Origin: a virus
IMG/VR virus record: IMGVR_UViG_3300032245_001860
Location: 248,001 to 312,000 of that record
DNA: 64,000 nucleotides
Reading direction: 5' to 3' (one strand)
The translations under genes and the position numbers were made by a program. The notes beneath the pieces were generated by a model. That model searched no databases. It saw only the letters and a program-made list of their open reading frames with translations, and was not told the DNA's origin. Positions 45,871-53,299 of the stretch are shown here, one piece after another; the first letter of the stretch is position 1; the number at the start of each line of letters is the position of its first letter.

Positions 45871-46245
45871 ATGAATCAACTTAATGAAAAAATTGCCATC
45901 ATTTTTACTAAATGTTTTGGCAATATGTTTACATTCTGGGCATTTTGTGGCTGGGCATTTTTACCATTGATTCCAGTTTTATCTAATTACAAAGAAACAA
46001 TTTTATACATAAGCAGCGGGTTTATACAACTCGCTGCTCTTCCTTTAATAATGGTTGGTCAAGAAGTTTTAGGTCGTGATTCTGAAAAAAGATCTTTAAA
46101 AGACCATGAAATGATACAAACTCAATTTTATAGAATGGAAGATGCAATGGATAAATTAGGCTTGATATTAGAAGAAATAAGAGAATTGCATTTACATACA
46201 CATAAAATGCTCAAGAAAGATAATGATGTCCCAGAAGACTTATAA
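45871..46245 (+). CDS. Two-helix membrane protein, low-affinity iron permease-like
   Basis: The protein has 124 aa. Two hydrophobic segments, about residues 16-37 (FGNMFTFWAFCGWAFLPLIP) and 44-63, are followed by QEVLGRDSEKRSLKDHEMI and a helical tail with LHLHTHKML. The FWAF...W....GQ....RD.....D order matches small bacterial proteins of the low-affinity iron permease type (PF04120-like). Transport by a two-helix protein is unproven; it may be a membrane adaptor. It begins immediately after the ferritin-like gene's stop, so the two are likely co-expressed. Confidence 0.55.
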   Translation: MNQLNEKIAIIFTKCFGNMFTFWAFCGWAFLPLIPVLSNYKETILYISSGFIQLAALPLIMVGQEVLGRDSEKRSLKDHEMIQTQFYRMEDAMDKLGLILEEIRELHLHTHKMLKKDNDVPEDL

Positions 46246-46468
46246 TAGTTATTATGATTCTGATGGTGTAAAAGCAATGGTCGCTAAAAAATTAGCAACT
46301 TTAGAACTTTCCAATGGTGAGATGAAAAAAAGCTTAGAGTTTTCTCTCAATCTTGATACAGAGCAATTAAAAAATATATATAAAAACCTGTCCAAAAATC
46401 AGCAAAAAACCAAATTTGGACAGGCTATAAAAATGATCATAGAAATCAAAGAAGAGTTTTATTTATAA
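46223..46468 (+). CDS. Small helical hypothetical protein
   Basis: This is an 81 aa charged, mostly helical protein. It overlaps the end of the membrane-protein gene by 23 bases, and begins with two adjacent ATGs (46223 and 46226), so the start is uncertain by one codon. It ends convergently with the Fe-S carrier gene, overlapping it by 10 bases. A 10-bp inverted repeat (46387-46396 with 46415-46424) lies inside. No family recognised. Confidence 0.5.
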   Translation: MMSQKTYNSYYDSDGVKAMVAKKLATLELSNGEMKKSLEFSLNLDTEQLKNIYKNLSKNQQKTKFGQAIKMIIEIKEEFYL

Positions 46469-46839
46469 CCACAACCCCCGCAAGTGTCGTACTCTTCTCC
46501 TTCTATAGAGAAACTTTTGTTACATCCACAAGTTTTTGCAGCGTTTGGATTTTCTACCTTAAATCCAGATTGCATTCCATTTTCTTGATAATCTATAACA
46601 CATCCATTGACATATTTTGCTGAACTATATTCTACTGCAATTTTTATATCTTTATCATAAACTATAATGTCATCGATTTCAGGCTCACCTTCTGCTAAAG
46701 CAAGTCCATATTGTAATCCTGAACATCCTCCACCAGACACATAAAAAGCAAGATAAGCATCAGAAACAGATTGATCTTCTATAGTGTTCAAAATAATTTT
46801 AGCTGCAGTTTCAGTTAAAGAAATATTTAAATCATTCAT
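46459..46839 (-). CDS. A-type iron-sulfur carrier (IscA/HesB family)
   Basis: This 126 aa protein has the three conserved cysteines of A-type Fe-S carriers: GGGCSGLQYGL (about residues 32-42) and CGCNKSF (about 108-114), with NPNAAKTCGC before the pair. These proteins hold and hand over iron-sulfur clusters. An unusual tail adds YDTCGGCGYK, giving two more cysteines than the family usually has. GAGGT lies five bases before the ATG and overlaps the stop of the upstream gene (46842-47717), so the two are coupled. Related carriers are known in some T4-like cyanophages. Confidence 0.85.
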   Translation of the reverse strand: MNDLNISLTETAAKIILNTIEDQSVSDAYLAFYVSGGGCSGLQYGLALAEGEPEIDDIIVYDKDIKIAVEYSSAKYVNGCVIDYQENGMQSGFKVENPNAAKTCGCNKSFSIEGEEYDTCGGCGYK

Positions 46840-46841
46840 AT

Positions 46842-47717
46842 TTACCTCAAAATTTCAAACCTTGTTGCATGTATTACTGGTCTCACTAAAACTAAATCAA
46901 GTGCTGTGTCAACTAAAACTTGAGCAGTAATATCAGTTTCAGGCTCTACAGAATCAGTATGCACTATTAAACCCTTTTTATGTTCTCCAACCACAATCTT
47001 TTGAGCAAAATATAACAGTGAAGCTTCTTTACTCTCAGCAATCTGAAATTTTTTCAACCAAGAGCTGACCCAATCTTGCTCAACAATGCTATTATTCTTT
47101 TTAACAACCCAGTTTTCTGGGTGTAATAATGCTAAATCATATCTTGTCGAAAGTGATTTTACATCTTCCATGTCATCAGCATTTGTAGCTTTTATGCAAA
47201 GTTCACCATCAAAGTTATCAATTAAAGTCTTTGTAACTTTTAATGGTTCTTCAATTTTAACATGGTAATCATGAAGCATTTCATTGAGTAATGTTTCAGC
47301 TTTGCCATAATTTTCATTTTGCAAAGCATCATCAAGCTCATAATGAATATCTAAAGTGGAAGCTAATTTCTTTAGATAATCTATAACTTCTTCTTCAGAA
47401 AGTAAAATTATATCTGTATCTTGAGTTCTTGCTAATTTTGGTTCTATAATTCTAAATTTGAATAAATCTTCAATGATAATTTTATAATAGCCCCAAGCTT
47501 GATGGTTGATATTTAGGAAACATTCATGTATGAGATTTCCATTTGACCCAAAAACATCTGTTGGTATAATTTGCATAAATGAATTTTGTTCTGGATCTAC
47601 TAAGCCAAGAGAAGTTGTTTCAGTTCCTAATCTCATAGCACATCGAACAATATCTTGATTATCTTCAACCCAAATGGCAATTCCTGCTTCTAAGGCATAT
47701 TCTGGTGTTTTTTCCAT
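46842..47717 (-). CDS. Hypothetical protein, 291 aa
   Basis: This is an acidic soluble protein with mixed predicted alpha and beta structure. A helical, Glu-rich middle (about residues 105-150, LSEEEVIDYLKKLASTL, LNEMLHDYHV) separates two beta-richer parts. There is no signal peptide, membrane segment or recognisable catalytic motif. It lies two bases upstream of the Fe-S carrier on the same strand, so a joint role is possible but unsupported by motif. Confidence 0.6.
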   Translation of the reverse strand: MEKTPEYALEAGIAIWVEDNQDIVRCAMRLGTETTSLGLVDPEQNSFMQIIPTDVFGSNGNLIHECFLNINHQAWGYYKIIIEDLFKFRIIEPKLARTQDTDIILLSEEEVIDYLKKLASTLDIHYELDDALQNENYGKAETLLNEMLHDYHVKIEEPLKVTKTLIDNFDGELCIKATNADDMEDVKSLSTRYDLALLHPENWVVKKNNSIVEQDWVSSWLKKFQIAESKEASLLYFAQKIVVGEHKKGLIVHTDSVEPETDITAQVLVDTALDLVLVRPVIHATRFEILR

Positions 47718-47743
47718 AAAACTATTATACGTTAGAACTCATT

Positions 47744-48463
47744 TTAAATATCTTTGTGTTCAATGTGCAATTCTTCTATTTTTTTAAGAAATTTGTCTAT
47801 GGTTCTGATAGATGGGTTTTCAATGGTAATCTCATGTAGATTGGGTTTGTTAGCTTCTTTATTTAAAACTATAATACTATCGTAATAAACAATCGATTCT
47901 AAATTTTTAGTGAAATAAGTATGATCAATTTCTATAGAGTTTCGGGAATTTAATTGATCAATAATATTTTTAGTATGTTCAATGAAGCTTTTTGGATTTT
48001 TATAACCACCATCATCATAAAATTTAAAATAAGATGTATGGCAATCCTCTACAAGATATATTCCATTATCAGATAGTAAATGTTCAAAAGCAAAATTTAA
48101 AGTTTGGATTTGATGATTGTTTTTATGACTTCCATCATCAAGAATTACATCAAATTTGCCATATTTAGCAGCAATTTTTTCAAGAAAATCAATGTCTGAT
48201 TGATCTCCTATTTCAATTTTGATATTATTTTTTTCAAGATTTTTGCACTCAGGTTCAATATCTATTCCAAGAATTTGTGAGTTTTCTCCAAAGCAATAAG
48301 CCCACATATCTAAAGACCCGCCTTTCCAAACACCAATTTCAAGAAATTTGATATCTTTGTCTACAAATTTTCCAAAGTGTTTATTGTAGATATCTAAGTA
48401 ATGGGTCCACTTATGAATGCTTCTATGAGTTCTGTTGTAAAAAAAATCTTCAAACTTATTCAT
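47744..48463 (-). CDS. Class I SAM-dependent methyltransferase
   Basis: The protein is 239 aa from the ATG at 48463. It contains a Rossmann SAM site: KFLEIGVWKGGSLDMW (motif I), GIDIEPE (acidic residue after strand 2), IGDQSDI, and FDVILDDGSHKNNHQI (motif IV region), then GIYLVEDCHTSYF. This arrangement is shared with the CmcI/macrocin O-methyltransferase type, which often modify sugars or glycan-like substrates. The target is unknown. An upstream in-frame GTG would extend it by 44 residues into the ncRNA region and its terminator, so I reject that start. Confidence 0.75.
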   Translation of the reverse strand: MNKFEDFFYNRTHRSIHKWTHYLDIYNKHFGKFVDKDIKFLEIGVWKGGSLDMWAYCFGENSQILGIDIEPECKNLEKNNIKIEIGDQSDIDFLEKIAAKYGKFDVILDDGSHKNNHQIQTLNFAFEHLLSDNGIYLVEDCHTSYFKFYDDGGYKNPKSFIEHTKNIIDQLNSRNSIEIDHTYFTKNLESIVYYDSIIVLNKEANKPNLHEITIENPSIRTIDKFLKKIEELHIEHKDI

Positions 48464-48491
48464 GAAAATAATTATACTGTTAAATGAAAAG

Positions 48492-48516
48492 GGACAGGAT
48501 GAGATCAATCCTGTCC
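48492..48516 (-). terminator. Intrinsic terminator of the large ncRNA
   Basis: On the minus strand GGACAGGAT and ATCCTGTCC form a perfect 9-bp stem with a seven-base loop, followed by CTTTTCATTT. It lies 28 bases before the methyltransferase ATG, so read-through could still supply that gene. Confidence 0.75.
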
Positions 48517-49048
48517 AAGCAGTTTCGTTTACAGGATTACGATACTCGCAACTTATATCTTGCCTGTTGATCCACTTAAAAAAGTCAAACTGCACAACCG
48601 CCTTATTATACTGGTGGCATTTCCAGTCTTATATTAGGTCTTTTACTGAAATTACATAATAAATCGTTAAAATAATAGGTAACAATTTATTTTTTTTACT
48701 TGTTGCAAAAGTGTATTTTCATAAGCCAGGTTGTTTATTCCTAATACGAGATATGTCTATTTCTTGGGTAGATAAAGCCGTCAAATCTTCATCTTAACAC
48801 GCCAGTTGCGCTTGCTTTCGTCATAAGCTATACCCGCTCTCTACAGAAGTGTGCATATCTTGTTGCTCCTGAATAAGGAATACAACTCACTTCAATGTCT
48901 ACTGCATCACGAAGCAAGTAGACCTGATTTCAAGATTCTATTAGTTTTGAAATTTATAGAAACTAATAAACCTTTAATCATGCTATACAGCCCTTGACCG
49001 TGACTTCTCGGACCATATAACTACCTTTATTTTCTTAGACTTTAATGC

Positions 49049-49084
49049 CGCTGATTGATACATATATTCAGCGTTTATATGTAT
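49049..49084 (-). other. Possible H-type pseudoknot inside the ncRNA
   Basis: On the minus strand ATACATATA (49084-49076), AA, CGCTGA (49073-49068), A, TATATGTAT (49066-49058), CAA, and TCAGCG (49054-49049) interleave two perfect helices of 9 and 6 bp. Either helix alone is also possible. The three-base last loop is tight for a full 9-bp helix, so a shorter first helix is likelier if the pseudoknot forms. Confidence 0.5.
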
Positions 49085-49253
49085 GTTTTCATCTCCATCA
49101 TAGTTCCAGGTTTCGGGCCTGAAACTCACAGAAAACAGGCTTGCTTGAACGACCATTACTGGCGGGAGCAGTAGAGAATTGCTTTATCCCTTTTTTATAT
49201 CTCACGATGTCAAGCCACCGAAATTGTTATTCAATTGTTAAAATACAAATATT

Positions 49254-49281
49254 ATTATATTGTTATTGATATTTTTGTCAA
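49254..49281 (-). promoter_or_regulatory. Consensus sigma-70 promoter for the ncRNA
   Basis: The minus strand reads TTGACA (49281-49276), 16 bases, TATAAT (49259-49254). Both hexamers are perfect. Transcription would start near 49247. The -35 box overlaps the stop codon of the upstream DUF3431-like gene. This host-type promoter differs from the TATAAG-like sites elsewhere and suggests expression by host polymerase, perhaps early. Confidence 0.8.
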
Positions 49282-49997
49282 TCACCTTTTGAAGGGTCAT
49301 ATTCAAAAATCAATGGCCATAAATTTTCAAATGTTCCTGACATTCTGATACCTGTCCCAATTGGATTATTAGCAATCACAATCAATTTATATAAACATGC
49401 CCACCATTCGTAAGGCTTATTTATAATCTTTGAAACTGGTACAATATGTTGAGCTCCAGAACCCCATTGATACGATCTTCCTTTATATGGGATATCCATC
49501 ATTTTGCAAACAAAAGAAACTAAAGCGAGATCAGTTGCTACAATTTCAGATTCTTCAATATGATCGTCATAAATTAATGGGCATGTTATTTTTTCTTCTG
49601 GGCAAAATATTTTTCTGATTAAAATATTATAAAAACCATTTATGTAAAAATCATCATCATTTGCAAATTCAAAAGGATTACAATGTGTGGTTAGAGGCAT
49701 ATAAGTGTCTTTATTAGCATTATTTATTATATCAATTGTATTTGCACAATGGTCAAATGGGTGTCCTTGTAAAAAAATTACAGTTTCTAATAAATGCAAT
49801 TGATCATAATTTTCTAAAATACCACGAAGAAATGCTTCTGCTTCTCGCCCAATATTAGGAGAATCTATTTTATGAATTTCAGGCCAAAGCCAGTCCTCTC
49901 CATGATTATATATAATATAATATGTCTTGAGATTTTTTATCCATTGAATGTCTTCATCATATCTGCATACTATAGTTAGCTTTTTGTAGTCTTGCAT
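49278..49997 (-). CDS. DUF3431-like protein, copy 3
   Basis: The protein is 239 aa from the ATG at 49997; an in-frame TTG at 50015 would add six residues. Motifs: TIVCRYDEDIQWIKNL, YIIYNHGEDWLWPEI, NIGREAEAFLRGILENYDQL, VIFLQGHPFDHCANT, QWGSGAQHIVPVSKII, and YEWWACLYKLI...ENLWPLIF. It keeps all family motifs with small changes (CRYDED, NHGED). It is a solitary copy, just upstream of the ncRNA promoter. Function unknown. Confidence 0.7.
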   Translation of the reverse strand: MQDYKKLTIVCRYDEDIQWIKNLKTYYIIYNHGEDWLWPEIHKIDSPNIGREAEAFLRGILENYDQLHLLETVIFLQGHPFDHCANTIDIINNANKDTYMPLTTHCNPFEFANDDDFYINGFYNILIRKIFCPEEKITCPLIYDDHIEESEIVATDLALVSFVCKMMDIPYKGRSYQWGSGAQHIVPVSKIINKPYEWWACLYKLIVIANNPIGTGIRMSGTFENLWPLIFEYDPSKGD

Positions 49998-50043
49998 ATA
50001 TTTTTTATAAAACAATTGGCATTTGTATTTTGGATATATGAAA

Positions 50044-50457
50044 TTAATTTGCTTTCCATTTATCCGGAATATATATTTTTACAATATCTGATGACCACTT
50101 TTTTCCTTCATCACCACCATATAATCGCCATTCCCAGTAAGTAGGATTTTCATCATTTTTAGAGTGGTTGAATCGTTTTTCAAAAGTATATTTATGAATC
50201 TTCAATACATCTTTTAATTCAAGGTATGATCTATTTGATAAGTCTCTTGCTATATCATAATCTTTTTGAGACCCAAAATTAATCTTTCCTAAGCGTTTTT
50301 TGTAAGCTTCTTCTGCTATTTTTCTTATTTCATAAGGAATAAAAATTTTCTTATCCATTATTGATTCTTTTGAAGCAAATTTGTTAAAAACTGTATCAGA
50401 TAATTTAAATAGCTGTTTTGAATCAAGAATTTTGCAGAGGTTTATAATTTTGTTCAT
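50044..50457 (-). CDS. Hypothetical protein, 137 aa
   Basis: This basic protein has a helical first two-thirds (KLSDTVFNKFASKES, then IRKIAEEAYKKRLGKI) and a C-terminus with YWEWRLYGGDEGKKW and IYIPDKWKAN, which looks like a small beta domain. It lies 46 bases upstream of the DUF3431-like copy 3 and divergent from the endolysin gene. No family recognised. Confidence 0.55.
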   Translation of the reverse strand: MNKIINLCKILDSKQLFKLSDTVFNKFASKESIMDKKIFIPYEIRKIAEEAYKKRLGKINFGSQKDYDIARDLSNRSYLELKDVLKIHKYTFEKRFNHSKNDENPTYWEWRLYGGDEGKKWSSDIVKIYIPDKWKAN

Positions 50458-50505
50458 ACAGTATATATATATAATAAAATAAAAAAATACCTTCGGAGGT
50501 ACAAA

Positions 50506-51138
50506 ATGCCGATAACACTTTCAGATGCTCTCATATTTACTCTTGCTTGGGAAGGAGGATTTACTAATCACCCTCTTGACCCTGGTGGAGCTACAAATTT
50601 TGGTATCATTCAAACAAGATATGATGAATATCGCAAATTCAAAAAACTGAAAACCCAAACAGTAAAGCTTATTACCAAAGAAGAATACACAGAAATTTAT
50701 GATAAATATTATTGGGATCCAGTAAGAGCTCAATATTTGTTGGGACCTTTAGGGCTTGCATTATTTGATACAGCAGTAAATTTGGGTGTAGGTGGAGCTC
50801 TAAGCAGATTGCAGTCTTCCATGAAATTGCCTGTCACTGGTAAATGGACCCAAAACATAAGTGACAAAATACATGATGCTAATCAATTGGATATAGCAAT
50901 CAATATTTGTAAGCTAAGAATAGCAAAAAGATATGCAAGGGTCAAACAAAGACCAGATCAAGTTGTCTTCTTAAAAGGATGGCTCAATAGAGATAATGCT
51001 TTATTGAGAAAAGTCAAATCTTTAGGTGGAATTTCTGTTTTGTCTATTGAGCCAGGTTACGATTTTGATTTAGAAGAGATTACTAATGAGTTTAATACAG
51101 ATCTTCTGAAGGAACTGGAAGCTTTTGATTTGGATTAG
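50506..51138 (+). CDS. Endolysin, GH108-type muramidase with peptidoglycan-binding part
   Basis: The protein has 210 aa. The N-terminus carries the GH108 hallmark WEGGFTNHPLDPGGATNFGI at residues 15-34, with Glu16 as the catalytic acid. A second conserved part, LALFDTAVNLGVGGALSRLQ followed by LPVTGKWT (about 85-120), fits the PG_binding_3 region that accompanies this family. It cleaves glycan strands of peptidoglycan for lysis. There is no signal peptide, so a holin is expected, but none is evident nearby. A strong GGAGGT precedes the ATG. Its last 47 bases overlap a convergent DUF3431-like gene. Confidence 0.85.
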   Translation: MPITLSDALIFTLAWEGGFTNHPLDPGGATNFGIIQTRYDEYRKFKKLKTQTVKLITKEEYTEIYDKYYWDPVRAQYLLGPLGLALFDTAVNLGVGGALSRLQSSMKLPVTGKWTQNISDKIHDANQLDIAINICKLRIAKRYARVKQRPDQVVFLKGWLNRDNALLRKVKSLGGISVLSIEPGYDFDLEEITNEFNTDLLKELEAFDLD

Positions 51139-51826
51139 GTTGGTGATTCCAAATAGATAGCCACACTCTTTCGCAATATGCAGCTATTTCATCACCTGGA
51201 TTTATAGACTTCCAATCTTTAATCAATGTGTAAAATTCAGTCCACCATTCAAAATTTTTAGATTTGATATATGATGTGGGCACTATATATTGCGCTCCAG
51301 CAGAATAGGTAATTTCCTTAGAAGATAAATCTAATCCTAACATTTGGGCAAAAAATACAGAAGTGCTAATTTCTAAACCTCTGTCATCATTTAAGTCTAT
51401 GTCTCCAGACAATTTTGTAAATGTTGCTGAAGGGGCAAATTGCTTTCTGAAAAGTTTACATATTGTTGCAGCTTCAAAATTAAAGTACGCTCTGTCACTT
51501 GGAAGTTTGTAAGTGACCATTGAATTTGCTAAAAATACAATTTCATTTGAATTGTATTCGTTTATGGATTCGACTGGGTCATCATCATGGTCAAAAGGAT
51601 TCCCTTGAATGAAAATAACACAATCATAATCATCCAGCATTTCATAGCATTCGACAATAGCTCTTGCGTAAGTTTCACACTCTCTGCCATAATTTTCAAT
51701 ATCAACTCTTGGAATATCTTCCCAAGGCCAATTTTCGCCTTTATTATAGATTAATATATCTCCATCTAATTCTTTAGACCATTCAATGTCCTCATTGTAT
51801 CTTGCTATAATTGTTAATTTTTTCAT
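51092..51826 (-). CDS. DUF3431-like protein, copy 4
   Basis: The protein is 244 aa from the ATG at 51826, which overlaps the previous copy's stop as ATGA. The open frame runs 18 codons further upstream, but that would overlap the neighbour. Motifs: TIIARYNEDIEWSKEL, ILIYNKGENWPWEDIPRVD, NYGRECETYARAIVECYEML, VIFIQGNPFDHDDD, TYSAGAQYIVPTSYI, and FEWWTEFYTLI...ERVWLSIWNH. Its 3' end runs 47 bases into the endolysin gene on the other strand. It is last of a three-copy tandem array. Confidence 0.72.
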   Translation of the reverse strand: MKKLTIIARYNEDIEWSKELDGDILIYNKGENWPWEDIPRVDIENYGRECETYARAIVECYEMLDDYDCVIFIQGNPFDHDDDPVESINEYNSNEIVFLANSMVTYKLPSDRAYFNFEAATICKLFRKQFAPSATFTKLSGDIDLNDDRGLEISTSVFFAQMLGLDLSSKEITYSAGAQYIVPTSYIKSKNFEWWTEFYTLIKDWKSINPGDEIAAYCERVWLSIWNHQPNPNQKLPVPSEDLY

Positions 51827-52536
51827 AAGTCTGAGTGTTGCCAAATTAATGGCCAAATCCTTTCTAAAATATATGTCCAAGCAATTTCATTCTTTTCTTT
51901 GCACAAATAATAAAATAAGTAATGAAGATTTTTCCACCATTCTAATGATTTGTTGGTAATTAAAAACGAGGGAACTGTGTATTGTGCCCCAACAGCCCAA
52001 TAATTATCTTTATCTTGATGATCTAATCCCAAGATTGTACACATTGTCACATTGTCTAAAAACCAATTTTTATTTGGTTCTTGATTTGTCACAGTGTTAG
52101 TATTCAAATCTAATTTTTGATATTTAGGAATAAATTCTTCATTCAAGTGATCTAAGTTCAGCATGCAATTTATTATGGAAGGATGAATATTGAATATTCT
52201 TCTATTGTCATTGTAAATATCTCTATTAATTGAATTAGACAAAGCAAGTATTTCATTTTTTTCATTATTGTTGATCATTTGAATAATATCTGGGCAATGA
52301 TCAAAAGGATTTCCTTGCACAAAAGATATCAAATCATAATCTTTGAAAACTTCATAAAATTCAATAACGGCTCTGACAAAAGTTTCACCTTCTCTGCCAT
52401 AATTTTCAATGTTTATTCTGGGAATATTTTCATAAGGCCAATCATCACCTTTATTATAAATAACAATATCTCCAGACAATTCTTTAGACCATTCAATGTT
52501 TTCATTGAATCTTGCAATAATTGTTAGCTTTTTCAT
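51823..52536 (-). CDS. DUF3431-like protein, copy 5
   Basis: The protein is 237 aa from the ATG at 52536 (ATGA overlap with the previous stop). Motifs: TIIARFNENIEWSKEL, IVIYNKGDDWPYENIPRIN, NYGREGETFVRAVIEFYEV, ISFVQGNPFDHCPDI, YWAVGAQYTVPSFLI, and LEWWKNLHYLF...ERIWPLIWQH. N-terminal thirds of copies 4, 5 and 6 are close to each other, while the middle parts (about residues 95-165) differ strongly. Confidence 0.72.
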   Translation of the reverse strand: MKKLTIIARFNENIEWSKELSGDIVIYNKGDDWPYENIPRINIENYGREGETFVRAVIEFYEVFKDYDLISFVQGNPFDHCPDIIQMINNNEKNEILALSNSINRDIYNDNRRIFNIHPSIINCMLNLDHLNEEFIPKYQKLDLNTNTVTNQEPNKNWFLDNVTMCTILGLDHQDKDNYWAVGAQYTVPSFLITNKSLEWWKNLHYLFYYLCKEKNEIAWTYILERIWPLIWQHSDL

Positions 52537-53246
52537 AAGTCTTTGTGATCCAAAATTAGAGGCCAAATACGTTCTAATGCATATGTCCAAGATTCAATTT
52601 GTTTATATTTGGAAATATATTCGAAAATCATATGCAAATTTTCCCACCATTGTTTACTTTTATACTTAATATTTTTTATTGGTACTATATATTGACCACC
52701 ATTAGCCCATTCAACAATCTTATTTTGATAATCTATATCTAATATAGAGCACAATCCCATGGTTTCTTCAAATAAAAAGAAATCTGTGTTTGATTGATTT
52801 CTACTTAATTCATTTGGATTGCAGTAATCAATCTTTGATTTGAATGACTTATCTTCAATTTGAAGTAAAATATTTATGATTGAAAAATGTTTACCATTGA
52901 TGAAGTCATCTGACGGGTATTGGTCTTTAGAAACAAAATCAGATATTTTTACAATAGAGTTCTTGAATGAAAAATTTATAACTTTTTTGAAATCTTTGCA
53001 ATGCTCTTGTGGATTACCTTGCAAAAAAACTACATTGTCATAATGGTCTAAATTTTCATAAAATTCTATGATAGCCCTGACAAAAGTTTCACCTTCTCGG
53101 CCATAGTTTTCAGTATCTATTCTTGGTATATCTTTCCATGGCCAATCTGTGCCTTTATTATAGATGACAATATCTCCATCTAAATCTCTTGCCCATTTAA
53201 TATCTTCATTATATCTGGCAACTATAATCAAGTTTTTGGGACTCAT
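52533..53246 (-). CDS. DUF3431-like protein, copy 6
   Basis: This is a 237 aa protein, first of the tandem trio. Motifs: IIVARYNEDIKWARDL, IVIYNKGTDWPWKDIPRID, NYGREGETFVRAIIEFYENL, VVFLQGNPQEHCKDF, EWANGGQYIVPIKNI, and KQWWENLHMIF...ERIWPLILDH. QGNPQEH replaces QGNPFDH here. No strong ribosome site precedes the ATG. The divergent gene at 53321 begins 74 bases away. Confidence 0.72.
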   Translation of the reverse strand: MSPKNLIIVARYNEDIKWARDLDGDIVIYNKGTDWPWKDIPRIDTENYGREGETFVRAIIEFYENLDHYDNVVFLQGNPQEHCKDFKKVINFSFKNSIVKISDFVSKDQYPSDDFINGKHFSIINILLQIEDKSFKSKIDYCNPNELSRNQSNTDFFLFEETMGLCSILDIDYQNKIVEWANGGQYIVPIKNIKYKSKQWWENLHMIFEYISKYKQIESWTYALERIWPLILDHKDL

Positions 53247-53289
53247 GAAATTATTTTACAAGAAAGGTGACTGTCAATTTATCTGTAAA

Positions 53290-53299
53290 TATATAAGTA
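53290..53299 (+). promoter_or_regulatory. Candidate promoter motif TATATAAGTA
   Basis: TATATAAGTA lies about 20 bases before the ATG at 53321, with CAGGAG between them. It resembles TATATAAGAG at 45466 in sequence and spacing and would start the 53-55 kb operon. Confidence 0.35.

Larger units (their letters stand above)
48486..49247 (-). ncRNA. Large structured non-coding RNA candidate, ~760 nt (GOLLD/ROOL-like class)
   Basis: This is an 814-base gap without a credible gene and less AT-rich than its surroundings. On the minus strand it has a consensus promoter, dense helices and an intrinsic terminator. Helices seen by eye (plus-strand positions): 49143-49148 with 49210-49215 closing a domain that holds CCA-GUAA-UGG (49153-49162, a GNRA loop only on the minus strand); a possible pseudoknot at 49049-49084; 9 bp at 48939-48968; 9 bp with one bulge at 48897-48923; a compound hairpin at 48846-48893; a hairpin with CGAAAG at 48810-48828. 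The 3' part (48520-48600) folds as a multi-branch closed by GCAGTTT/AAACTGC. Size and phage setting recall GOLLD and ROOL RNAs; family membership is not established. It is not tmRNA, RNase P or a recognisable group I intron. Confidence 0.7.

Noticed and set aside
46387-46424. 10-bp inverted repeat CCTGTCCAAA...TTTGGACAGG as a terminator or regulatory site
   Set aside because: It lies inside a coding sequence with an 18-base loop and no T tract. It shares GGACAGG with the ncRNA terminator, but that is short enough to be chance.
48464-48595. Upstream extension of the methyltransferase from a GTG at 48595
   Set aside because: It would translate through the ncRNA 3' structure and terminator; the methyltransferase fold begins after the ATG at 48463. 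The open frame is probably chance.
48462-48659. Open frame of 65 codons on the plus strand in the non-coding region
   Set aside because: It crosses the terminator hairpin and several RNA helices, has no family-like sequence, and is opposed by the minus-strand promoter and terminator.
48486-49247. tmRNA, RNase P RNA, group I intron or rRNA as identity of the large RNA
   Set aside because: No tRNA-like ends or tag frame, no RNase P core motifs, no recognisable P7 or splice-site context, and no rRNA match that I can see.
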